A stretch of 64,000 nucleotides of DNA from Bagarius yarrelli (GCA_005784505.1 VCAZ01000045.1:1238501-1302500); one strand, 5' to 3'; counted from the stretch's first letter, positions 22,730 through 35,735 are shown. The notes: generated by a model not told the origin, from the sequence alone. Numbers and translations: made by a program.

Positions 22730-23690
22730 ATATACATTGCCAGTATATTTCAGTAGCAGACAATTTTGCTTCCCTTATTTTAAAACCCCAGATATCACAT
22801 CATTCTGCCACAGACATCACATCATTCTGACCCTTCAGTCACTGTCTCTGTTAAAGCACTGAGTGATGGAGATACATTAAGCATGGCCAGCTAGCAGGAG
22901 CTAGCTAAAGACCTTACTCTTTCGCAATCAGACACACATCGGGAATAGATCTTGTAGGTCCTACGATTAGAGAAGTACATCTGATAATTTTGGGTGCAGC
23001 AACATCCAGGATCATCCAGGCCATTAATCTTTGTGCAGTGATGCACATCTTATTTGATCTTAAAGTTTTCTTGTCTTGTTCACAACAGGGGAGGCCATTC
23101 AGCAGTCATTAAACTGCCTTTTCAATTTACTCGTGAAACAGCCTAATCTAAAGAAGAAAACAACGCCTTTAGCAGGGGCTTTTTATTTTCAGTGAGAATG
23201 TGTTCTTTGAGTTACAAGGATGACTGTTACACAAATCGCAGGAAATAGATGGTAACATACATTTTATGGTACAATGGTCATATTCCTTTTACATTTTTAG
23301 TTATTGTTCTTTTGTTCTTCAACACTCAAAAGTCTCAAACTATACATGATTTTAGAAGCCATGTTGCCCAAATAAGACACATCCAATAAAATGTTTATCA
23401 CATGCTCTGCAGTATTTTTTAATTCTTTTTTATGACATATGTTCTCTATATGGGGCCAATATGATTTATTACCACAGCTCAGCACATTTTCTCAAACACA
23501 GCATGAGCCATGCAGCTATTAGAGCAACATCAGTTCACAGATTTGGGGAAACAGTCATTGCAATATTAAAGAACTCCAATAATATAAGAAATTCCCATAA
23601 GCTAGTGATTAAAGTATTCATTTTTCAAGAGCAGTTAAATTAGTTGAGCATCACATAGCATAATGCTACGAGCTATTGCCAGCCAGTCTT
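22730..23690. other. Non-coding sequence
   Basis: A short repeated CATCACATCATTCTG occurs near 22795-22830. No exon was recognised. Confidence 0.4.
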
Positions 23691-23699
23691 GCGTACCAA

Positions 23700-25135
23700 A
23701 AAGTCTAGTTTATGATTGTGTGGATATTTATGTGCTCAACCCTTGCTCTGTTTTTGACCACATCTTTGGTTTTTATGTCTTGAATTCAGTTTGCTTTCAG
23801 TTTTGATTTCCGTTTACTGACCTGTTACCGTTTTCTGTTACCGCATCTGCCTGACTTTTTGGATAGGTTATTATTTAACAAACCTTGTCTGTATTATGGA
23901 ACGTACACCTGGTGGTCATGATGATGCTTCACAGAATACTTCACCGACTCAGTAGACGTCGTGATAGAGTATCAGGTGCAAACACTCCACTACAGGCCAC
24001 TAATCAATAGCTAACCCATCAGCTTTAGTCACAGCATTCTTATGTTGCTTATTTGGCATTGTGTGATGGCTCACCGGAGCTGTTTCTGATGATTTCGTTT
24101 ATGGGTAAAATGCTCGACTGGGTCGTGGCAGCTTGGGGTACTGATGAACCAATTAAAACCTTAATAAAGGAAGTATCTGAATATCTTGCTGGGGTACTGG
24201 ACATTTCAAGTCAGCTCCTAACTTTACATTAAGGCAACAGCTCAGCCACAGATTATGCAATTTAAATTTCCTCCTTTAGTAGCGCAAAGTGGATGGAATG
24301 ATGTAGCCTTAAAATTTGTGTTTCGTCAGGGGCTCAATACTCAGTTAGAGCAAAAACTGACATGTCGTGATGAAACTCGCAGTTCTGTTCTCGCAGTATG
24401 TCTTTATGGTGGAAACGACAGACAGTTTACTGTGCACCAGCCCCTAACCAAAAACAAGAGTACCTATATCACTTTACCTACTCTTTAAACTCTACTAGGC
24501 ATGACACACTGGAATTGATGCAGGTGACGCCGGAGGAACTTGAAGGATTGTGGAAAAGCCAACCATTAAAGCACGGCATGTCATAATAAACCATAATCTC
24601 ACCCTGACAAAGTAAGCCACCTAAAAATTTCATTTACGTCTAATGAGCGTTTTACACTTCCTGTGACTATAGTCGATGATGGCAAAAACCATGTGTTTTT
24701 AGCATTAGTAAACTCTGAGGCCACACTTAACCTTATAGACCACCAACTGCTGGACCGACTCTGCATTTCAACTGCACCCTGCATACACCATCAACTTTAC
24801 TGCCAGGGACAACACTCCTATCCGTGAGGTTATTACTCAACAAATAGCTCTATCACACTACACTGAGTTCTTTACAAGTAACACACCTTGTTTTATGTAA
24901 TCTCCACCCAACAGAACCCCATCACCCTCAGCCAAGTACTGTTATCCATTGCCACTAGTACCAGCAGTGCCCAAACAACTATGAGAGACTAGTATTTTCA
25001 CTAGATTTATGGAGGGTATATAACCTAATAAGGATAAGAGAGGGGGATGAGTAAATGACGATGTTCATCACCACCAGGGGGCACTATAAATATAAAGTAA
25101 TGCCATACCGACTCGCTTCATTCGAGCATAGCTAC
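23700..25135 (+). pseudogene. Ty3/Gypsy retrotransposon remnant (LTR end, gag, protease, RT)
   Basis: An LTR-3'-end-like block (23700-23950) is followed by a gag-like frame near 24255-24400 (AQSGWNDVALKFVFRQGLN). Next is a protease-like frame at about 24640-24780, with VNSEATLNLID where an active enzyme has D-S-G-A. Finally there is an RT start near 25005-25125 with YNLIRIREGDE, a stop, and TTRGHYKYKVMPYRLA. Frames are broken by stops and deletions, and integrase and most of RT are absent. The element is dead. Confidence 0.75.
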
Positions 25136-25139
25136 TAAA

Positions 25140-26950
25140 GTAATGTAGTGTCTTCAGACAATGTCTTATGCTTTTGCTTATGCCAAAGGTATAATTGAAT
25201 TTTTAATGATATATTATACATTTGAGTCATTTTGTTGAAATGATACTTTATTAGGTTTTAAATTTGAACTTTAATCTGATAGTCACATCTATTAATGTGT
25301 TAAGTCATCACAAAATTTGGTGTGATTTTGTTATTAATTATATTATTTTAGTATCAGTGGAAACTTTAAAAAGCTGGGCACTATTTACAGAAAATAAAAC
25401 ATTTTTAATGACATATGTTAAAAAAAAAAATTATACTATTATAATTAATCAGTAAAAAAGTATACAAAAAGATTTGAAAACTTGACCATCACATCCATAC
25501 GTGTTTTTGAACAAAATATTCATGATTGATTTTTTAATCATCCACAATTTTGGAAATGCTTTCCACTATTCATGCTGAAACAGTGTCCGGGTGTTTTACT
25601 TCAGTGAAGAAATAATATAATGCTACAATATTTAAAGACATTAAAGACAACGATGTGCTTCCAACTTTACATATGTGTTTTCATTTGCAGTAGTTAGAAA
25701 ACAATAGGAAGAGAAGAAACACTTTTTTTGCCAGTTCCATGAGTATAAAAAGTATTATAAAGTAAAGAAAGCAATAAAGTATTTTGTCCTCAACAACCAT
25801 AAATGTAATTTAAATAATGTGTACATGTGCTGATGCGCCAGGTAGCTAAACCTACTTTCACACTAATTTACACCTCGAGTATCTGTTAAAAGTTTATTAT
25901 TAGTTATAAATGAATAAACCCTGTGACTGCATTATAGACAGACATTTAACTGCACCTCCAGTGTCCTTAATTTAATATTTTAAAAAAAAAATTAAAAGAA
26001 CTAATACTATGGGATGGAATCATTATTATTATACCCCCAAAATTCATTAATATGCCTAAAATCTATAAGCATCTGAAACAAAGAAGTGTCTGTAACATCA
26101 TACTGGTATGTATGAATAAAGACACAATAACGCTGTCCCTGTAAGCTGCTGTGCTAAGCGAGGAACACATTAGCCTGTATAAGTGAAAGCTGTCATAATT
26201 ATTATGCCCTTGCAGATACCACCTGGATCTTCATGCCCACTAGTCTTTGTAGGCTAATTAAAATAAAACACTGAAAAATAGAAACTAATTAACAAAGTAT
26301 CAGTCATTATGAGAAGTGATTATTGTATATGCAAAGGACTCTAGTTATACTAAACCTGTCGTTTATTACAATTAGTACAGACTCACAAAACGTGTTACTG
26401 CATTTCATTGTGATATTTTATTGCTGACTGTCTAACAGAAAATTCCAGCTACGTAGCCAACATGCTGTTTGGAAACCATGAAAAACAATGCGAACCTGAA
26501 TAAATAAAAGTCTGAATAATAATATAGATAGAAGTTATAATTTTAAATATAAAATATTGTAAAAGAGACTGAATTTCAATTTTTAAAAAAAATGTAAAAC
26601 AGATAACAATCATGTAAAATAATCCATCAAATTATAAATACAAATATTTTATTCTAAGCAATGTTGCACATAGAGCTGCAAATTATATGAAACCATTTAA
26701 AATCTATATGTATAGATAAGTAAACATCTTTTGGCTTTATTGGCCTGATAGTCTTTAAGTAGAACAGTAAAGATAAGGTGACTGATTTCTCAGAATTGTA
26801 ATAATAAAAGAGAAGAAATTCACCCCAGCCATTTTGTTCAGGCCACAAACAGCTGAAATGCATTGCATTATTCACCACAATGGATCTCTTTCACTTCATC
26901 ATAATAAGAGACTTTCGATGTAAATTTTAGTCTACTATGGGGACGGAAAT
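25140..26950. other. AT-rich non-coding sequence
   Basis: Long AT-rich stretches with A/T runs. No exon or repeat family was recognised. Confidence 0.4.
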
Positions 26951-26959
26951 ATTTTCTCT

Positions 26960-27640
26960 GTCTTCACATGAGTGAGGATGAGACGAGCTTAATACAGGTG
27001 TCCATATTTTATTTAGTTTCTTAATCTTAACCTTTTAGCATTGGTACAACTTCTGTCGAAAAAGAGCTGCCTCTGGTTACGGGAGAGGTGCAGTATTTCA
27101 GTCTAAACAAAAGCATGATGTATCCGGCCAGGCATAACTCACGGCTTGTAATTCACCATGGGGCCAATGCGTTGAGCCGGATCAAACTTTACATCACATG
27201 GAAAATTCGATTCTCCTAGCAGCGAGGACAGATGTTACGAAACAAATAGAGTGCGGTTGCTCTTTCTAATGATCCTGGGAAGGCTCACTATCTTGATATT
27301 CTGCCTGTAAGATTTGGCCTTGAGTTCTCCTGTGATAGAATGGAACAAAGCTGCTGCAGGTGAGAGATGTGGGGCTCATATCAAGTCGGTTAGCAACAAC
27401 TGCATTTCAGATAAGGGAGATAACAAATCTTTAAATCGGGCATTCATTGAGAAATAGCTCAGGATGAATTATCATCCTTTACCTCAACTTTGTGGTCTAA
27501 TTAACAAAGTTGTCCTTCAGCGTTCGGTCAGTTGAGGACGAAGCGTTTTTGATAGTCTTCTTAGATTTCTTATCGGTAATGTGTTGACTTTGATAACTGA
27601 TCAAATTTCCATCACGTGTGACAGAGAGGTACTCTTTAAG
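26960..27640. other. Complex repeat-free block, candidate conserved element
   Basis: About 680 bases of balanced composition, free of recognisable repeats, stand out in an AT-rich region. It is not an exon: it is broken by stops in all frames. Its regulatory role is a guess from composition and position only. Confidence 0.3.
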
Positions 27641-27810
27641 CACACCCTATAAAAGCTTTTTAATACAAGTTAAAAAATGAACAAACATGTTTTTTTCACT
27701 TCTTCAGTTCTTCCTTAAGCCTAATTTACACTGTTATATAACTAGATAGGTGGTTAGTATGCATTTCATTGCAATTATCAGCAACCGGAAACTGTAATGT
27801 GACTGTTTAT

Positions 27811-27982
27811 TTATGTGGTAGTTCAGTGGTTAAGGTGTTGAACTGCTAACTGAAAGATCAGGGCTCGATTGTCACTGTTGGGCCCCTGTAAAAAAGGCCC
27901 TTAACCCCTGATTGCTCAATTGTATAAATGAGATAAATATAAGTCGCTCTGGGTAAGGTCGTCTGCTAAATGCTGTAAATGT
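27811..27982 (+). mobile_element. SINE family A
   Basis: A nearly complete forward copy: GTGGTAGTTCAGTGGTTAAG, GATCAGGGCTCGATTGTC, CTGTTGGGCCCC, AAGTCGCTCTGGGTAAGGTC, and TGCTAAATGCTGTAAATGTA. A short deletion removes the segment after box B. Confidence 0.85.
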
Positions 27983-28369
27983 AATAAAAAACAACACTGC
28001 ATATCTGAAAGAAAAACAAGTTTAATATAATTACAAATGGTGTTGATTACACAGTTGGTAAATTACACATCTGGCATTGTCGTGTCAACCTGTTCAGTTT
28101 TATCAAAGGCAATCGTGTCGTTTTGTTAAGCAATTCGTCTGTCCTGATGGTTGTGAGTTTGACAATAAATTTTATTTCATTTTGTGCAGGTCTCCAAGAT
28201 CATTCTAGTTTGTTTGACTCAGTATATTATGGTGTTACTGTTACTGTATTTGGTTATTATTACTTTATCCAACAAAAATCTATGGTCACAGTTTGCCTCT
28301 TGTTTTATTCCTCTGTGCCAAATTATTAGAAAGCTGTTAGCACCACAAAAAGTACAAATGTAAGACCAA

Positions 28370-30590
28370 TCATACAAATTCCAGAATTAAATTTAAGATA
28401 GCAACTACCTAGTACTTTTTTCAACCTAAAACAGTTACTAGTAGAAACTGGACTAATAAAAACAATGCTATTTGTGTATTTAGCAGTATTGCTGTTGCAA
28501 TATTTTAAGTCAAACCTACGCTAAATTGTAGTTTGTATGTTTTAGTTTATTGTATATGTTAATGATAAAACAATTATTTTGTTAAATTTAGTCATTTGAA
28601 AATAGTAACCAATAAAATTTTTTGGATATATTTATATATATTTAGTATTTTACTAATTGATTCAATGTTATATAACACAGACACAACATAATACATTTAA
28701 ATGTCAACGTTTAAAGTATTTGTGACTGTGATTATAAAATCGCCAACATTTTTATATAAGGTACAATTTTATGCTTTAGCTTAATATGTTTAAAAGACAC
28801 TAGTTAGTATTAATGTATTATAAGAATAAACCTAGAGAAAAGGCACTAAAAAGTGCAATAAAAGTATAAATTTATGTTAATTTGGTAATAAATATTAGCA
28901 AATTAAACATTTAAAGCTTAACATAGATGCATAAAACCAGAACACATCCTCCCCCTAACCTGCACAGTGGCAAAAAGGTTGCTGCTGGCAACAATAAAAA
29001 TGATGGTGCCAAGCAGAAATAACATCCACACTATGTCAACACTGCTGTGATATTTCAAGCTTAATCCGGAAGGAACAATCCAATTCACATGGCCGCCTGC
29101 AGTGTGTGAGCATGATAAGCCTTTAGCCGTTTAAAAGACATACAGTGCAAAAGGAAGCAAACTCTGAAACTAGTTCCAGGCTTCGAGGAATTAGTGGACT
29201 AGCACAAAAAATATTTCACACAGCCAGTCCAAGCAACTCACACTAATCCAAAAAGAAAGTGCAAGCGCAAGCAATGGTCAAACACATACATTTTAGAAAA
29301 CAGAGGAAATGTTTTTTTCAGCCACCTGTCAGCTTTTTTTTTTTGTATTAAAATTGTAACTTAATTTTAATATTCGTGCTTAAATACCGTAGGTCCTGCA
29401 TCCTTCGAATTTATGCTATATAACACAGCTATATTAATGTACAATTTATAAAATGTGTTAATTTTAAAAACTGTAATGCTATAATGCTTCAATATTATAA
29501 TATACTCACATTATATAAAAAAAATGTATAAAATGTTTTTTTTTAAATATTAGAATATAATATAATGCCTGTCAATATTACTTAAATACTTAACATATCT
29601 AAATATATTCTAATATTTTTTAATGATTAACCTTTTAACCTCTTTAAACAACTAAATTAAACAAAATGATCGTTCTAAAACTATAAAATATAAATAAAAA
29701 TATAAACTACAATTTAAATGAAAACCTTTATTTTAGGTTTGATTTAAAAATTTGCAGTAGCAATACTGATACATACACAAATGACATTGTTTTTATTAGT
29801 CCTGCAGGGAACACGTCACACTGAAAAGCAAATTTCCAGTTTTGCTTGTACTGGTAGCCATTTTAAGGGTTTTTTTTGTATTAAAATTTTAACTTAATTT
29901 TAATATTTGTGCTGACATACTGTAGGTGCTGCATCCTTCGAATTTATGCTTAGCTTTATGCATTTAACACAGTTATATTGACGTACAATTTATAAAAAGT
30001 GTTCATTCAAAACATTTTTAATGCTATAATGCCAGTAGTCATGGTCCTGTTTTGTTTTATAGTCTCACATCAATATTATAAAATACTTGCATGATTTAAA
30101 AATTATTATAAAATATTTATAAAAAAATATTAGAATATAATAAACATTTTATAATAATGTTTGGCAATATTACTAAAATACTAAATATGTCCTAAAATGT
30201 TTATTGGTTAACCTTTTAACCACTTTAAACGACTAAATTAAACAAAATGATCGTTCTATAATTAACAAATACAATTATGTTTGGTTTAAAATATTGCAGT
30301 AGCAATAGTGCTACATACACAAATGGCAGTGTTTTCATTGGTCCTGCAGAAAACACGTCACACTGAAAAGCAAATTTTCAGTTTTGCTCCTACTGGTAGC
30401 CGTTTTAGGTTGAAAAATGTACTAGGCAGTTTCTATCTTAAATTTAAATCTAAAATTAGCATGAATTAGCATGATTATTCTCATATTTTTGTGTTTCTTG
30501 ACCATTGCTTGTGATTGCACTTTTTTTTTTTTTTAGATAAGTGTTAGTTGCTTGGACTGGCTCATCGAAGACATGAGAAAATCTTTCAAT
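28370..30590. repeat. Self-related AT-rich repeat complex
   Basis: Two direct copies of a 500-base unit (29338-29867 and 29868-30440) share CTGCATCCTTCGAATTTATG and AACACGTCACACTGAAAAGC. An inverted, partly matching copy is at 28385-28640 (TAAATTTAAGATAGCAACTA against TTCTATCTTAAATTTAAA). The pair is bracketed by inverted 80-base segments (29215-29290 and 30495-30570, AGCCAGTCCAAGCAACT). This resembles a foldback-type or compound non-autonomous transposon. I cannot name the family. Confidence 0.65.
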
Positions 30591-30599
30591 TAACAAAAG

Positions 30600-32090
30600 G
30601 TTTTCTATCCATTACATTTTTGTACATCCTTTTTTAATAAGCCTTCAGCTTGATAACCAGTAAACATAATGCAAATAGAAGGAAAGCAAAAATTCTTAAA
30701 ATTTCTTTAAAAAACCATTTCTGATGTAATGTAATCTTAGCTCATACAGTCCACATCAATAATCTTCCATCTGCTAAATAATTTCTATGTATGAAATTGG
30801 ACAAAAGCTGAACAAGATTTTCATGGTTGGAAAACTACAGCTGATTAATTAAGCAAAGGCAGAATTTATATACATATTTATCTTAATTTTTTTAGTTGAT
30901 TGTCGATATCAGTGATGACCAAATACTTTGCAATGGAGAGTGAAATCAGATCTTATCAAATTTACCTTTAATCTCCTTGCTTTTATTGTAAAATCTGAAA
31001 AACAGTGTGTAAATGGCAGGACTTTCCAGCTCTTTTTAAAAGCCATAAACAATGCTAGCAATATTGATCGCTAACAGTGCCCCTATTTTGTTTGTTCACT
31101 TCTGGATTATTAGGCCATGTAGACCGATTTAAGCCAATAGCAAATGGTTTTAAATTAGTTTGAGTTCTGCCACAGGCTTGCTCATATGGCTAACCGCACA
31201 TTTTCGGTAATAGTAGTAAGAAGCTGATTACATAAAAATCCCAGCTAGTCCATATTCCATATGGCAGTTCAACTAATTAGCCAGGTTTATTGGCCACTTT
31301 CATCTAAATTTCTGTTTCTGCACCCCTGGTTTTCTCTTTAACAAAGTGTTCCAGATCACAAATAAAGTAAAGTTATAATAAGTATAACTTCTTTAATGCA
31401 GGTTGGATTTTCACCCTAAGTGCTATTATTTTATCTCACATCACTTTACAGCAGATGGTCAATATCAGTATAATCACACATTTGAACATACCGAATGGCC
31501 CAAGGCAAAAGGAAATGTTTGAATATGATAATACACCGGGCTATTTCTGAGCAAAATCTATTGCAGCTGAACATCCTGTCTCAGCAGCTTAACCACGGTC
31601 ATGTCCAAATTCTTCAGTGTCCTCTGGAACAATGAAAATAGTGACAACTCACTGAAGGACCACATTCTGCACAGACATGCTGAAAAAATAACAGGTGTAT
31701 CAACCTATCAGAGAAAAAATTACTGTATCTATAACATTTAAAGTGCAGCTTCAGTGCTGGCTTATACTGTATATAATCACTTAAAATAAATAGAGGACAG
31801 TAAGACAGTTTGAAGATTTATAAAGATAGCTGGGATATTCTGTATAATTAATCGATATAAAAGAGTTAATCAGAAATATGAAAGATTCTAGGATTATTAT
31901 TATTATTATTATTTAGTTTATTACTTTAAAACATTTTGTTCAGATATATATTCTGATTAATCAGTAACTATGGTATAGCATTTATGTAGTTGAACAGAAG
32001 AGAAATTAAAGGGTCTTGTTAATGTACAACATAAAAAATCCTAAAAAAAAACTAAACATCAACCAGGAAACCTTTACTGTCAGAAAGACA
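30600..32090. other. Non-coding sequence
   Basis: No exon was recognised. An ATT run lies at 31890-31912. Bases 31050-31330 are relatively complex and may be conserved. Confidence 0.35.
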
Positions 32091-32095
32091 AGTTG

Positions 32096-32226
32096 CATCA
32101 CATTTACTGCATTTGGCAGACGCCCTTATCCAGAGCTCTCATTTATACAACTGAGCAATTAGGGGGTTAAAGGCCCTGCTTAGGGGCCCAGCAGTGGTGG
32201 CTTGGTGGTGCTGGGAATCGAACCCT
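32096..32226 (-). mobile_element. SINE family A
   Basis: A reversed copy: CTGCATTTGGCAGACGCCCT, GCTTAGGGGCCCAGCAGTGG, and GTGCTGGGAATCGAACCC. The head beyond box B is missing. Confidence 0.8.
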
Positions 32227-32543
32227 GGGAATCCCCCAGTTCTTATTCTTCCAAATTGTATGATTAGATCTCTGTTAAAATACACTTTAAACAGTTAATA
32301 TTAGATTAGATTAGATTAGATTAGATTCAACTTTATTGTCATTGTGCAAGGTACATGTACAGAGCCAATGAAATGCAGTTAGCATCTAACCAGAAGTGCA
32401 TAAGTGGCTTATTTACAATAAATATCAGTGTAATAAATAGGGTATGGGGATGATAATTACAGAGGTGGGGGTAAATGATGTACAGAGTACAGGGTAAATG
32501 ATGTACAGAGGTATATGGATAGAGTATGGAGGTGTAACAATAG

Positions 32544-33351
32544 CTAGTTATAGATTGTACAAAGATGCATAATGATAGGTAGTGCAAAGTACTGTATAGA
32601 TTGATATAGATAGATATAGTATAGATTGTATAGATTGTGCAAGATGCATAATGATAAGGTAGTGCAAAGTACAGAAGTGGCAGTGCAGTAGTAATTGATA
32701 ATGTATATCAGCTGTTCAGTGCAGAAACAGCCACAGGAAAGAAGCTGTTTTTCAGTCTGTTTGTGCGGGCTCTGAGGCATCGGTAGCGTCTGCCTGATGG
32801 GAGGAGAGTGAACAGTCCGTGGTTGGGGTGAGAGGGATCTTTGATTATGCCTCTCGCCCTTTGCAGACAGCGTTTTTTTGTGTATATTGTCCAGGTGGGG
32901 TAGCTGAGTGCCGATGATTCGTTGGGCGGTTTTCACCACCCTCTGAAGGGCTGTGCGGTCTGAAGCAGTGCAGCTGCTGTACCATACTGAGATGCAGTTT
33001 TGTGAGGATGCTCTCGATGGGTACTGCAGTAAAAGTTCTCCAGTATCCTGTTTGCTGAGATGGGACTTTTTAAGTCTCCTCAGAAAATATAGGCGCTGTT
33101 GTTGCCTTTTTTACCAGGAAAGAAGAGTTCAGAGACCAGGTGAGATCCTCAGAGATGTGGATTCCTAGGAACTTGAAGCTAGGTAACACGCTCAACAGCC
33201 GCTCCGTTGATGTGTATTGGAGGATGAGTGTGATTGCTAGCTCGTCTGAAATCCACAATGACCTCCTTTGTCTCTCTTGGTGTTGAGTTCCAGTTATTGT
33301 CCTCACACCATGCTGCCAGGTGCTGGATCTCCTCCCTGTAGGCCGTCTCAT
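32544..33351 (-). pseudogene. L2-like LINE ORF, C-terminal part
   Basis: The frame at 33070-33351 includes FKFLGIHISEDLTW, the usual segment after the polymerase core. The frame at 32544-32939 starts with VKTAQRIIGTQLPHLDNIH and ends in the tail. They are separated by a frameshift. Confidence 0.8.
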
Positions 33352-33379
33352 CGTTAACCTCTGATCAGGCCTACCACCG

Positions 33380-34505
33380 TGGTGTCATCTGCGAACTTGA
33401 CAATGCTGTTTGACGCATAGACAGGCACGCAATCATAGGTGAAAAAGGAGTATAGGAGAGGGGACAAAACACAACCCTGGGGAACCCCGGTGCTGATGGT
33501 GAGATTGGAGGAGGTGATGTTATTCAGTCGAACAGACTGTTATCGTTTCGTAAGGAAGTCCAGGGTCCAATTGCAAAGGTGTGTGCTGATGCCGAGCTGT
33601 TTCAGCTTCAAGGTTAGCTTAGAAGGGCTAAACAGTATTAAAAGCTGAACTAAAATCGACAAACAGCATCCTGGCATAAGTGTCTGGGTTGTCCAAATGA
33701 GTCAGGGTAGAATGTAGTATTGTGGAAATGGCATCTTCAGTTGACCTATTTGGATGATAGGCAAACTGGTGAGGGTCCAGGTTGGGTGGCAGACATGCTT
33801 TAAGGTGGCTGAGGATCAATCTTTCAAAGCACTTTGCGATAACTGGGGTAAGTGCGACTGGACGAAAGTCACCCAGTTCTTTTGCAGCAGAGTGCTTCGG
33901 TACTGGTACAATTGTAGCAGACTTGAAGCAGGTGGGGACGATTTCCTGGGCCAAGGACAGGTTGAAGATGTTCGTGAAGACCTCAGCCAACTGCTGCGCG
34001 CATGCTCTGAGTACGCGTCCAGGGATGCCATCAGGGCCAGCTGCTGTGCTTCCTACCATTCACCCTTCCCAGGGTAGCACACACTTCAGAGATGGAGAGC
34101 GAGAGTGGCTGCTCACCTGGTGACAGCTCTGTTTTGAGCATAGGCTCTATATTCCCTTTTTCAAAGCAAGCAATAGAAGTAGTTAAGCTCGTCGGGGAGT
34201 GAGGCAGAGCTGGTTGGAGGTGTTCTGTTGGATGGTTTGCGGTCAGTAATAGCCTGTATTCCCTGCCCCTGCCACATGCGTCGGGGGTCAGCAAAGATGA
34301 AGTGCTCCTCGATCTGCTGTTTGTATTCATGTTTGGCTTTGAAGATTCCCCTCCTCAGATCGGCTCTGGCGACGTTGTAGGCCTCCCGGTCTCCAGACCT
34401 GAAGGCGGTGTTGCGTGCTTTGAGCAGGAGACGGACCTCACGGTTCATCCAGGGCTTCTGATTGGGGAACACTTTGATGTTCTTATTTGTAGTCACCAAA
34501 TCCAC
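33380..34505 (-). pseudogene. L2-like LINE reverse transcriptase, broken
   Basis: Recognisable pieces in order are an N-terminal linker (34161-34505, KPWMNREVRLLLKARN), then [45 protein letters not shown] and [12 protein letters not shown] (33628-34059), then the STGVPQGCVLSPLLYSFFTYDC region. The catalytic FADD is at 33383-33394. At least three frame changes (near 34165, 34050 and 33630) break the frame. The FADD motif itself is intact. Confidence 0.85.
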
Positions 34506-34689
34506 ACACTTATTGATGTGATCAAGGACAGCTGTGGTGTAAGTGTTGATATTGGTGACTGTATCTGTAGTGGCCTGTGCAGCAAATTCACTCCAGTCTG
34601 TATGTGTGAACTGCTGTTGGAGAGCAGGGAGAGCGCGTCAGCCCCATCCATACCAAACTTTAACAGTCCTGATTGTGGGTTTCACACTT

Positions 34690-35722
34690 TTAATGACTGG
34701 ACAGTACTTGGGCAACAGGAACAATGAAAGATGGTCTGATTGTCCGAGGTAGGGGGAGAGGTGTGACTCTGTAAGCATCGGCCACACTTGTGTATACATG
34801 ATCTAAAGTTTTTTGTCCCCTAGTGAAACAGGAGACGTTTTGTTGGAATTTCGGCAGAACACATCTTAGATTGCAGTGATTGAAATCCCCAGCGACGACA
34901 AAGGCTCCATCAGGATGCACTGTCTGCAGCTTGTTGATAGCAGAGCTTAGTTTCTTCCATAGCTGTGCTAGCCTTTGCATCCGGGGGGGACATACACTTT
35001 CTATCACCACAAGACATGTGAACTCACGTGGTAAATAAAAGGGTCTGCATTTAATGATCAGGTATTCAAGATCAGCAGAGCAGTGAGAAGAAACAGTGAC
35101 AGAGACAGTGCACCATGTTTTGTTTACATAAATGCATAAGCCCCCTCCTCTGTTCTTACCCGTGCTCACTGCTTCTCTATCCGCCCTGAAAATAGTGCGC
35201 CCCTCGAGTTCCAGCACGCTATTTGGGATGCCGGTGTTGAGCCAAGTTTCCGTCCGTAAAGACCATAATATTGCAGTCCGTTATCAGTCTCTGTGTGAGG
35301 GTCCAGATCCTGAGTTCATCCAGTTTATTTGCCAGGGACCGAACATTGGCGAGGAAAATACTAGGAAACGCTGTCCGATGTGGGTTTTGTTTCAGTTTAA
35401 CCCGGATTCCTCCGCGTTTTCCTCGTTTCTGTTTACGGTCTCGGCGTCTGCGCCGGCGCCGGGCAGTTCCGCTCGGGATAAAAGGCTCGCTGTGTTGCGG
35501 CTTCCTTACGAGCTCCGGTGGTATCTGGTCAGAGTTGAAAATAAAGTCCGAAACAAAGTTTGTGCGGAGGTGACCAATATCCAAAAGTGATTGTCTGTCG
35601 TATGAAACACTCGCATGACAGAATTGCGCGAGTACGCAGGAGAATAGTGCGTAAATAAGCACAAATACGGCAAATCTGGAGAGACGCTGAGCCGCGCGAT
35701 GTGTACGCGCCGCCGCCGCCAT
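34690..35722 (-). pseudogene. L2-like LINE N-terminal region and endonuclease, broken
   Basis: The frame at 35219-35722 starts MAAAARTHRAAQRLSRF, has an Arg-rich stretch near residues 88-95 and begins the endonuclease (ANVRSLANKLDELR). It is cut off by a 4-base tandem duplication at 35250-35257 (CCGTCCGT on the plus strand). The endonuclease continues in another frame at 34690-35217 with NRGGGLCIYVNKTW, VVAGDFNH and KTLDHVYT, ending at a second frame change near 34760. An in-frame stop lies further on near 34640. Confidence 0.85.
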
Positions 35723-35735
35723 CCATACTATACTA

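Larger units (their letters stand above)
32300..35735 (-). mobile_element. L2-like LINE, near full length, inactive
   Basis: This is a non-LTR retrotransposon on the minus strand. From 5' to 3' it has a basic N-terminal region, an APE-type endonuclease, a reverse transcriptase, a C-terminal region and a 3' tail. The tail reads GACAATAAAGTTGAATCTAA and ends in a short AATCT array, as in common teleost L2-like elements. The order is complete but the reading frame is broken several times, so it cannot be autonomous. No target duplication was identified. Its own 3' end is at the low-coordinate side. Confidence 0.9.

Noticed and set aside
25031..25050. Purine-rich run followed by TGA, looking like a polypurine tract and 3' LTR start
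   Set aside because: The same bases encode the YNLIRIREGDE motif of a Gypsy reverse transcriptase, and the following bases continue that domain (TTRGHYKYKVMPY), so this is coding remnant and not an LTR boundary.
33754..34123. Plus-strand open frames of 107 and 113 codons
   Set aside because: They are antisense shadows of the minus-strand LINE reverse transcriptase.
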